A stretch of DNA of 5,862 nucleotides from Prevotellaceae bacterium. GTDB taxonomy: Bacteria; Bacteroidota; Bacteroidia; Bacteroidales; Bacteroidaceae. The translations under genes were made by a program, and so were the position numbers. The stretch lies in the NCBI GenBank assembly GCA_022508635.1, contig JAFLUV010000098.1, forward strand, positions 2,963 through 8,824, written 5' to 3'. Shown piece by piece: positions 1 through 5,414 of this stretch. The first letter of the stretch is position 1. Each line of letters opens with the position of its first letter. The notes under the pieces are model-generated. The model ran no database searches, was not told where the DNA came from, and worked only from the letters and a program-made list of their open reading frames with translations.

Positions 1-3
1 ATT

Positions 4-1479
4 ATGAAGCAATACTTCTTTGCAGCAGACCTGGGAGCAACGAGCGGGCGAACCATTGCAGGCTCCATAGAAAACGGCAAGCTGGAGTTGGAGGAGCTTA
101 CCCGCTTCGACAACAACCTCATTGAGACCTGCGGACACTTCTACTGGGACATCTATGCCATCTACAACGAAATAATACGCGGACTAAAGCTGGCAGCCAC
201 ACGCCGGCTCAACATCACAAGCATCGGCATAGACACCTGGGGCGTAGACTTCGCATGCATTGCCGAAGACGGCGCATTGCTCCGCAATCCCCTGGCATAT
301 CGTGACCCACACACCATAGGACGCATGGAAGAATACCTCGACCACGTACTGTCCCGCAAAGAAGTCTATGACATCACTGGCATACAGTTCATGAACTTCA
401 ACTCCCTATTCCAACTCTATGCCATGAAACAGGCAGGCGACAGCAGCCTGCGCCACGCACGCAAGATTCTCTTCGTGCCAGATGCCCTGAACTGGATGCT
501 CACAGGCCAGGCCGCATGCGAATACACCATCGCCTCCACCTCTCAGCTCCTCAACCCACGCACAGGCAATCTCGACCCACGGCTCCTGCAAAGCATCGGA
601 CTCACACGAGATGTATTCGGCAGCATGGTACAACCAGGCACACAGATAGGCACACTCACACCAGAAGTACAACGACAGACGGGACTTGGAGCCGTCCCCG
701 TCGTAGCAGTGGCAGGCCACGACACAGGCAGTGCCGTAGCTGCAACTCCCGCAAGCAACAAGCACTTCGCCTACCTCTCCAGCGGTACATGGAGCCTGAT
801 GGGCATCGAGACAAACGCACCCATCATCAACGCCCAAAGCTATGACCGCAACTTCACCAACGAAGGCGGCATAGAAGGCACCACACGCTTCCTAAAGAAC
901 ATCTGCGGCATGTGGATCTATGAACGCTGCCGCAAGGAATGGAAGGAAACAGCCTGCAATACGACAGACCTCACACACCAGTCCCTGCAGAAAGCAGCCA
1001 TGCAGTCGGAACCCTTCCGCAGCATCATCAATCCCGACGATGCCGTGTTTGCCAATCCCGCCTCCATGCTCCAAGCCATCACCGACTACTGCCGGCGCAC
1101 CGCACAGCCCGTCCCCGAGACACCCGCCCAGGTATGCCGCTCCATATTCGATTCGCTCCCTCTCCGCTATCGCCAAGTATTCGAATGGCTCAAGGACTTT
1201 TCACCCTTTGCTATCGATACGCTCCACATCATCGGCGGCGGCTCGCAAAACAGCTACCTCAACCAGTCCACGGCCGATGCCCTCGGCATCAAGGTGTTTG
1301 CCGGACCGCAGGAGTGTACAGCCATCGGCAACATTATGCTTCAGGCCAAGGCTGCGGGCATAGTCCACGACGTTTGGGAGATGCGTAGCATCATCGCCGA
1401 CAGCACCAACCCCGTACCATACGAACCGGGTGACAAAGCAGGATGGGACAAAGCCTACGAAAAATTCATCACATTATAA
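4..1479 (+). CDS. rhaB: Rhamnulokinase (FGGY sugar kinase)
   Basis: Cytosolic kinase that phosphorylates L-rhamnulose at C1 with ATP, the second step of L-rhamnose catabolism. The 491-residue product is close to the roughly 489 residues of E. coli RhaB. Residues 9-16 (DLGATSGR) form the N-terminal phosphate-binding motif of the FGGY fold. GHDTGSA contains the presumed catalytic base Asp240 next to His239, corresponding to the His-Asp pair of E. coli RhaB. GTWSLMG at 261-267 is typical of rhamnulokinases rather than xylulo- or glycerol kinases, and GGGSQN at 411-416 is the C-terminal nucleotide-binding motif. The ATG at base 4 gives the expected family N-terminus, so the gene looks complete, but its leader and promoter are outside the window. 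It is followed 14 bases later by rhaA. The rhamnulokinase assignment rests on both motifs and the operon; fuculokinase is the main alternative and is unlikely here. Confidence 0.95.
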   Translation: MKQYFFAADLGATSGRTIAGSIENGKLELEELTRFDNNLIETCGHFYWDIYAIYNEIIRGLKLAATRRLNITSIGIDTWGVDFACIAEDGALLRNPLAYRDPHTIGRMEEYLDHVLSRKEVYDITGIQFMNFNSLFQLYAMKQAGDSSLRHARKILFVPDALNWMLTGQAACEYTIASTSQLLNPRTGNLDPRLLQSIGLTRDVFGSMVQPGTQIGTLTPEVQRQTGLGAVPVVAVAGHDTGSAVAATPASNKHFAYLSSGTWSLMGIETNAPIINAQSYDRNFTNEGGIEGTTRFLKNICGMWIYERCRKEWKETACNTTDLTHQSLQKAAMQSEPFRSIINPDDAVFANPASMLQAITDYCRRTAQPVPETPAQVCRSIFDSLPLRYRQVFEWLKDFSPFAIDTLHIIGGGSQNSYLNQSTADALGIKVFAGPQECTAIGNIMLQAKAAGIVHDVWEMRSIIADSTNPVPYEPGDKAGWDKAYEKFITL

Positions 1480-1493
1480 TAATAATTACACGT

Positions 1494-2744
1494 ATGAAAC
1501 CGGAATTAATAGAGAAAGCCTATGCGGTAGCCAAAGAACGCTATGCCGCAATCGGAGTAAACACAGACCTGGCGATTGCCGAACTGGAAAAACAGCAAAT
1601 ATCGCTCCACTGCTGGCAGACCGACGACGTAGTGGGCTTCGAACGGAATGAGGCGCTTTCAGGTGGCATACAGACAACCGGCAACTATCCCGGTCGCGCC
1701 CGCAACATTGACGAGGTGAGACAGGACATTGAATTCGTCAAAACGCTGCTTGCAGGCCAGCATCGCCTGAACTTGCACGAGATATACGGAGATTTTAGCG
1801 GCAAGTTCGTCGACCGCGACCAAGTAGAGACAAAGCACTTCGACAGCTGGATACAGTGGGCCAAAGAGACAGGCATGAAGCTTGATTTCAATTCCACATC
1901 TTTCTCGCATCCCAAAAGCGGCAGCCTCACGCTCTCTAACCCAGACAAGAGTATCCGCGACTTTTGGATAGAGCACACAAAGCGCTGCCGTCACATTGCC
2001 GACGCAATGGGCAAGGCACAGGGCGACCCCTGCATCATGAACATTTGGGTGCACGACGGAAGCAAGGACGTTCCCGTACAGCGCAAGAAATACCGCGAAC
2101 TGCTTGCCGCCTCATTGGATGAAATCATGGAGGAGAAGCTTGATGGTGTAAAGAACTGCTTCGAGGCAAAGCTTTTTGGTATCGGCCTGGAGAGCTACAC
2201 CGTGGGGTCGCACGACTTTTTCACCGCATACTGTGCCACACGCAAGCAGATGTATACCCTTGACACGGGACACTACGAACAGACAGAAAACGTATCCGAC
2301 TTCGTATCAACATTGCTCATGTACGTGCCTGAACTGATGCTCCATGTCAGCCGGCCGGTGCGCTGGGACAGTGACCACGTCACAATCATGAACGACCAGA
2401 CGCTCGATCTCTTTAAGGAACTTGTCCGCTCGGATGCCCTCGACCGTGCACATGTGGGACTCGACTATTTCGATGCTTCCATCAACCGTATCGGCGCCTA
2501 CATCATCGGCACACGCGCTACACAGAAATGCATCCTGCAGGCTTTGCTCGAACCGAAACAGAAGCTACGTGAATACGAGGACAAAGACCAGCTGTTCGAA
2601 CGCCTCGCATTAATGGAAGAAGCCAAATCGCTGCCTTTCGGTGCCGTCTATGACTACTTCAACCTGAAGAACAATGTGCCTGTCGGTGAGGAATACATTC
2701 CTTGCATACAGCAATATGAACGGGATGTGACAAGCAAACGATAA
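1494..2744 (+). CDS. rhaA: L-rhamnose isomerase
   Basis: Cytosolic metal-dependent (Mn/Zn type) TIM-barrel isomerase converting L-rhamnose to L-rhamnulose. An in-frame ATG exists at 1443, but it lies inside rhaB. Starting at 1494 (MKPELIEKAY) avoids that overlap and gives 416 residues, close to the roughly 419 of E. coli RhaA. The metal and substrate ligands known from E. coli RhaA line up: Glu224 in FEAKLFGIG, Asp257 and His260 in LDTGH, His284, Asp292 and Asp294 in HVSRPVRWDSDH, and Asp324 in GLDYFDAS. The stretch from GIGLESYTVGSHDFF to DASINRIGAYIIGTR is very similar to the enterobacterial enzyme as I remember it. The leader before the start (AATAATAATTACACGT) is A/T-rich with no Shine-Dalgarno, as is common in Bacteroidota. 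It lies 14 bases after rhaB and 12 before rhaT, so operon membership is clear. Confidence 0.96.
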   Translation: MKPELIEKAYAVAKERYAAIGVNTDLAIAELEKQQISLHCWQTDDVVGFERNEALSGGIQTTGNYPGRARNIDEVRQDIEFVKTLLAGQHRLNLHEIYGDFSGKFVDRDQVETKHFDSWIQWAKETGMKLDFNSTSFSHPKSGSLTLSNPDKSIRDFWIEHTKRCRHIADAMGKAQGDPCIMNIWVHDGSKDVPVQRKKYRELLAASLDEIMEEKLDGVKNCFEAKLFGIGLESYTVGSHDFFTAYCATRKQMYTLDTGHYEQTENVSDFVSTLLMYVPELMLHVSRPVRWDSDHVTIMNDQTLDLFKELVRSDALDRAHVGLDYFDASINRIGAYIIGTRATQKCILQALLEPKQKLREYEDKDQLFERLALMEEAKSLPFGAVYDYFNLKNNVPVGEEYIPCIQQYERDVTSKR

Positions 2745-2749
2745 AGGGG
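2744..2749 (+). promoter_or_regulatory. Shine-Dalgarno-like site of rhaT
   Basis: AAGGGG overlaps the last base of the rhaA stop codon and sits seven bases before the ATG at 2757. It supports that start. It stands out because rhaA and rhaD in the same operon have no recognisable purine-rich site. Confidence 0.5.
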
Positions 2750-2756
2750 CTTCACA

Positions 2757-3803
2757 ATGGAAATCATTATCGGACTTGTCATCATTGCCATCGGTGCCTT
2801 TTGCCAGTCAAGCAGCTATGTCCCCATCAACAAGGTCAGGGACTGGTCCTGGGAGACGTATTGGCTGGTACAAGGCGTATTTGCCTGGCTATTGCTGCCA
2901 CTGCTGGGCGCACTATTAGCCGTTCCTGCCGGCGAATCATCGCTGCCAGGGTTATTGAAACTTATGTCAGACGCACCATCGTTCAACCTATGGATGACCA
3001 TCCTGTTTGGCATGCTCTGGGGTATCGGCGGACTGACGTTTGGTCTTTCCATGCGCTATCTCGGAGTAGCGCTCGGGCAGTCGATAGCCCTCGGCACCTG
3101 TGCAGGCCTGGGCACCATCATGGGTCCCGTCCTGCTCAATATCTTCTTTCCTGAATTAGAGGCCTTAAAGGTACTTACCTTTGCAGTCCTTCTCGGTGTC
3201 GGAGCCACGCTTGTCGGCATAGCCATCATCGGCATAGCCGGCTCGATGAAGTCCGCATCACTCTCTGAAGAAGAGAAAAAGGCTGCCGTGAAGGACTTCA
3301 ACTTCCCCAAGGGACTTGCCATTGCTCTGCTGGCAGGTTTCATGAGCGGCTGCTTTAATGTCGGTATAGAGTTCGGCAAGGACATCAACTTCGGCGACCA
3401 GACCGACCCGATGTTCCGCACATTGCCTGCCACGCTTCTCGTCACGCTGGGCGGCTTCGTGACCAATGCCATTTACTGCCTCTACCAGAACAGAAAGAAT
3501 CATACGTGGAGCGACTACGGCAAAACAGCCGTCTGGGGAAACAACCTGATATTCTGCCTTCTGGCAGGCGCGTTGTGGTACAGCCAGTTCTTTGGCCTGT
3601 CGCTGGGACGCTCGTTCTTCGAGACTGGCAGCCCGATGGACATCCTTTCCTTCTGCATCCTTATGGCACTCAATGTGGTCTTTTCCAACGTGTGGGGCAT
3701 CATCCTCAAAGAATGGAAGGGCTGTTCCACTAAGACTATCGCTGTACTGACTTGCGGCATCATCGTGCTGATAGTCTCCTGTTTCCTGCCACAATTGACA
3801 TAA
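2757..3803 (+). CDS. rhaT: L-rhamnose/H+ symporter (RhaT family permease)
   Basis: Inner-membrane carrier that brings L-rhamnose into the cytosol with protons; it belongs to the drug/metabolite transporter superfamily. The 348-residue product is close to E. coli RhaT (about 344). I see ten hydrophobic segments at roughly residues 2-20, 37-57, 78-98, 104-130, 137-161, 186-204, 222-242, 259-281, 294-317 and 327-345, with a charged cytosolic-type loop (SEEEKKAAVKD) at 170-180. Family signatures shared with E. coli RhaT are SWETYW (31-36), WGIGG followed by GLSMRYLG (88-103), LWYSQFFG (273-280) and LKEW (317-320). It lies between rhaA and rhaD with 12- and 13-base gaps, which fixes the substrate more firmly than the fold alone. 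The same position is held by the permease gene (rhaP) in the Bacteroides thetaiotaomicron rha operon. Confidence 0.94.
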   Translation: MEIIIGLVIIAIGAFCQSSSYVPINKVRDWSWETYWLVQGVFAWLLLPLLGALLAVPAGESSLPGLLKLMSDAPSFNLWMTILFGMLWGIGGLTFGLSMRYLGVALGQSIALGTCAGLGTIMGPVLLNIFFPELEALKVLTFAVLLGVGATLVGIAIIGIAGSMKSASLSEEEKKAAVKDFNFPKGLAIALLAGFMSGCFNVGIEFGKDINFGDQTDPMFRTLPATLLVTLGGFVTNAIYCLYQNRKNHTWSDYGKTAVWGNNLIFCLLAGALWYSQFFGLSLGRSFFETGSPMDILSFCILMALNVVFSNVWGIILKEWKGCSTKTIAVLTCGIIVLIVSCFLPQLT

Positions 3804-3816
3804 ACCGACAACTGAC

Positions 3817-4626
3817 ATGAAAAGTATATTAGACAACCGTGAGGCACTGAAAGCCGAGGTGGAAAAGATTGCCGAAGTAGCAGGATACTTATGGCAGAAC
3901 GGATGGGCCGAACGCAACGGAGGCAACATCACGGTCAACGTGACCGATCTCATAGACGATGACGTTCGCAGCCTGCCTGCCATCAGCGAAGTAAGGCAAA
4001 TAGGTATCACGTTGCCTGCACTGAAAGGCTGCTACTTCTATTGCAAGGGCACAGGGAAGCGCATGCGTGACCTTGCACGCCGTCCCATGCAGAACGGCTC
4101 CATCATTCGCATCCTTGACGACTGTGCCTCTTACGCCATCATTGCCGACGAAGAAGTCATGCCCACAAGCGAACTGCCTTCGCATCTTGCCGTACATGCT
4201 CGCCTCGTAGAAAACGGATCACCCTACAAGGCGACCGTACATACCCACCCGATTGAACTTGTTGCCATGAGCCACAACAAAAGATTCTTAGGGAAAGACG
4301 TATTGACAGACATCCTTTGGTCCATGATACCCGAAACGAAAGCATTCTGTCCGCTGGGACTTGGCGTCGTACCTTATGTCTTGCCTGGTTCCAATGAACT
4401 GGCAGAGGCTACGCTACGCGAGCTGGAGGACTATGATGTCGTCCTATGGGAGAAGCACGGTGTCTTTGCCAAGGGGCTGGACGTGATGGATGCCTTTGAC
4501 CAGATTGACGTCCTGTCAAAGAGTGCCAAGATATATGTTAATGCAAAAGCAATGGGGTTTGAGCCAGAAGGAATGAGCCAAGCACAGATGAAGGAGATGA
4601 CAATCGCCTTCAACCTGCCGCGATAA
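3817..4626 (+). CDS. rhaD: Rhamnulose-1-phosphate aldolase (class II)
   Basis: Zinc-dependent cytosolic aldolase that cleaves L-rhamnulose 1-phosphate to dihydroxyacetone phosphate and L-lactaldehyde. It belongs to the class II aldolase/adducin family; the 269-residue length compares with about 274 for E. coli RhaD. The zinc ligands are visible as His142 and His144 in VHTHPIEL and His214 in WEKHGVF, and the catalytic glutamate is Glu119 in SELPSHLAVH. NGGNITVN at about 34-41 is the substrate-phosphate-binding Gly/Asn region. Enzymes of this family also act on fuculose or ribulose phosphates, but the length, the motif context and the position after rhaB-rhaA-rhaT make RhaD the clear choice. 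The start follows rhaT by 13 bases with no Shine-Dalgarno. The stop codon overlaps the ribosome-binding region of the next gene. Confidence 0.95.
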   Translation: MKSILDNREALKAEVEKIAEVAGYLWQNGWAERNGGNITVNVTDLIDDDVRSLPAISEVRQIGITLPALKGCYFYCKGTGKRMRDLARRPMQNGSIIRILDDCASYAIIADEEVMPTSELPSHLAVHARLVENGSPYKATVHTHPIELVAMSHNKRFLGKDVLTDILWSMIPETKAFCPLGLGVVPYVLPGSNELAEATLRELEDYDVVLWEKHGVFAKGLDVMDAFDQIDVLSKSAKIYVNAKAMGFEPEGMSQAQMKEMTIAFNLPR

Positions 4627-4629
4627 GGA
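4625..4629 (+). promoter_or_regulatory. Shine-Dalgarno overlapping the rhaD stop
   Basis: AAGGA begins inside the rhaD TAA stop codon (4624-4626) and ends four bases before the ATG at 4634. Ribosomes finishing rhaD would release directly over this site, so translation of the downstream small gene may be coupled to rhaD. The spacing is slightly short, which also fits coupling by re-initiation. Confidence 0.45.
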
Positions 4630-4633
4630 AAGC

Positions 4634-4993
4634 ATGAATAACATTTACCATAGGGACATCGTAGAAATACTGCTTGATCACAGCCGTGAAGGACTGCGCG
4701 TCAAGAACATTGCGCGTCTCATCTACAACAGGCACGCCGACCTTTTTGCATCGGACATCGACTACGACGAGATACGGCGTAGCACTGGTCGCTACCTGTG
4801 GGAGCAGGCAGGACGGCACGAATCGCCTTTCTGCCACACACGATGGGGCACGTATGCCATCAAGGAGGACTTCGCCATTCAGCTGGACTTCCTGCAAGAC
4901 TTAGACTTCCTGCCACCGCAAGAGGAACGATGGAACACACGACCTCCCGTGCAACCTCATAGGCCGCGCCACATTCAGCTGGAACTTTTTTAA
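4634..4993 (+). CDS. Small winged-helix-like protein with C-terminal QLELF
   Basis: I do not recognise a named gene. The 119-residue product has a compact N-terminal part (about residues 5-80) that reads like a winged helix-turn-helix of the HARE-HTH type. A helix with ILLDHSREGLRVKNIARLIY (12-31) is followed by NRHADLFASDIDYDEIRR, a third helix (STGRYLWEQAG, 50-60) and a likely wing, HTRWGTYAIKE (68-78). After an acidic, Leu/Phe-rich segment (IQLDFLQDLDFL, 82-93), the tail from 94 to 114 is rich in Pro, Arg and His and probably disordered. The protein ends in QLELF (115-119), matching the beta-sliding-clamp-binding consensus QL[SD]LF except for Glu at the third position. It starts seven bases after rhaD, so it is almost certainly transcribed with the rha genes. 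Whether it binds DNA, regulates rha or acts at the replisome is open. The domain call is inference from residue pattern only. Confidence 0.8.
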   Translation: MNNIYHRDIVEILLDHSREGLRVKNIARLIYNRHADLFASDIDYDEIRRSTGRYLWEQAGRHESPFCHTRWGTYAIKEDFAIQLDFLQDLDFLPPQEERWNTRPPVQPHRPRHIQLELF

Positions 4994-5076
4994 CCCAAAA
5001 CGGCCATCAGAAGACTGGAATGATCAACGAACCTTAAAAACAACAGACAAAGAAACAGACAGTACTATATGATTCT

Positions 5077-5109
5077 GGAAGCCTTGCAGGCACGGCGTGC
5101 CGCACTTCC
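5077..5109. other. Bulged hairpin after the rha operon
   Basis: GGAAG (5077-5081) pairs with CTTCC (5105-5109), TGC (5085-5087) with GCA (5102-5104) and GGCAC (5089-5093) with GTGCC (5097-5101). This is a 13-bp stem with a GGC loop, interrupted only by a 3-nt bulge (CCT) and a 1-nt bulge (A), both on the 5' side. No U-run follows (next bases GATACGGTGA), so it is not a classical intrinsic terminator. It could mark the 3' end of the rha transcript, stabilise it after processing, or be an operator. The pairing is seen directly; the role is not. Confidence 0.5.
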
Positions 5110-5125
5110 GATACGGTGATTTATA

Positions 5126-5156
5126 ACAATTAACCATAACCGAAAACGGAAATTGT
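5126..5156. repeat. Inverted repeat ACAATT-N19-AATTGT
   Basis: ACAATT at 5126-5131 is exactly mirrored by AATTGT at 5151-5156, with a small inner CCG-AAAA-CGG (5140-5149). Between the arms lies the tandem TAACC-A-TAACC (5131-5141). The right arm contains the TTG proposed as the -33 box of the downstream promoter, so a dimeric regulator bound here would block it. Six-base arms 19 bases apart can arise by chance in A/T-rich DNA. Confidence 0.35.
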
Positions 5157-5179
5157 GGTGAATCCCGTTCGTACTTTTT
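5153..5179 (+). promoter_or_regulatory. Bacteroidota-type promoter candidate for the structured RNA
   Basis: TTG at 5153-5155 and TACTTTTT at 5172-5179 resemble the Bacteroidota -33 (TTTG or TTG) and -7 (TAnnTTTG) boxes. The -7 box matches TAnnTTT but has T instead of the final G. The 16-base spacing between them is a little shorter than the usual value of about 19. Initiation would fall near 5185-5187, exactly where the rod-like RNA fold begins, which is the best argument for it. Confidence 0.4.
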
Positions 5180-5184
5180 AAGAT

Positions 5185-5366
5185 ACCAGAGCTTTCTGCT
5201 CTTGTCTCTCTCAAGATGAATACCGCCAATATTCGCAACATGAGAGCAAGCAGTTCAGGAAGTTCACGTCTAACGGGCGTGGACTGTTCTTGCTTGTTTA
5301 TGTTGCATGGTCACTTGGCGGTAACCAATCTTGAGAATAAGCACAGAATGGTTAACGCCTTTTTTC
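5185..5366 (+). ncRNA. Long rod-like structured RNA (6S-like sRNA or leader switch)
   Basis: The + strand folds into one long interrupted hairpin. From outside in, ACCA 5185-5188 pairs with TGGT 5349-5352; TTCTG 5194-5198 with CAGAA 5344-5348; CTT 5201-5203 with AAG 5339-5341. Then TCTCAAGAT 5209-5217 pairs with ATCTTGAGA 5328-5336 (9 perfect pairs) and TACCGCCAA 5221-5229 with TTGGCGGTA 5315-5323 (9 perfect pairs). GCAACAT 5235-5241 pairs with ATGTTGC 5300-5306, GAGCAAG 5244-5250 with CTTGCTT 5289-5295 (one G-U), and AGTTCACGTC 5261-5270 with GGCGTGGACT 5276-5285 (two G-U), around a TAACG loop. Internal loops are 5x8 at 5230-5234/5307-5314 and 10x3 near the tip. Paired ends, a length of about 180 nt and a preceding promoter-like element resemble 6S RNA (in Bacteroidales, the Bacteroidales-1 motif), but I cannot confirm a family and the internal loop is small for a 6S bubble. 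A leader of the LRR gene is the alternative. Confidence 0.6.
5317..5366 (+). terminator. Intrinsic terminator overlapping the RNA rod
   Basis: GGCGGTAACCA (5317-5327) pairs with TGGTTAACGCC (5349-5359) in 10 of 11 positions (one G-A mismatch), around a 21-nt loop, directly followed by TTTTTT (5360-5365) and then CGTTTT. This is a standard Rho-independent layout on the + strand. Bases 5317-5323 also form part of the perfect 9-bp helix with 5221-5229, so this terminator and the complete rod cannot coexist. Confidence 0.65.
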
Positions 5367-5414
5367 GTTTTCATAAGTGAATGAAAAATAACAGAAACCC
5401 TAATATTATATATA

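Larger units (their letters stand above)
4994..5414 (+). other. Intergenic region without a confident protein gene
   Basis: In 4994-5076 I see no promoter, repeat or gene; a 4-bp ATCA/TGAT pairing (5006-5009 with 5021-5024) is too weak to call. From 5077 on the region holds a hairpin, an inverted repeat, promoter-like boxes and a structured RNA with terminator, each listed separately. The segment 5367-5414 is A/T-rich leader before the LRR gene and has no TAnnTTTG-type box of its own. Confidence 0.7.

Noticed and set aside
406..837. A 143-codon open frame on the - strand inside rhaB, and several long antisense or out-of-frame frames in the other rha genes
   Set aside because: They lie opposite or across confidently identified enzymes, have low-complexity Cys/Ala/Arg/Pro-rich or His/Arg-rich translations and follow from the C-rich codon usage of the true genes.
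1443..1493. Upstream in-frame start that would lengthen rhaA by 17 residues
   Set aside because: It overlaps the end of rhaB and adds an Ile-run with no counterpart in the family; the start at 1494 gives the expected length and N-terminus.
3258..4010. A 250-codon - strand frame spanning the rhaT-rhaD junction
   Set aside because: It runs antisense to two genes with intact catalytic or family motifs, and its translation shows no recognisable domain.
4994..5040. Weak hairpin ATCA/TGAT as rha operon terminator
   Set aside because: Only four pairs, and the following A-run is on the wrong strand for a + strand U-run.
5155..5170. GGTGAATCCC resembling part of a cobalamin riboswitch
   Set aside because: Only this short piece matches; the conserved downstream GCCACTG-type box and the multistem core are missing.
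5181..5210. Possible TPP riboswitch or SRP RNA fragments (ATACCAG; CAGGAAG near 5256)
   Set aside because: The CTGAGA and ACCTGA core of TPP elements and the GGAAG-AGCAG tetraloop domain of SRP RNA are absent; the bases are explained better by the rod pairing.
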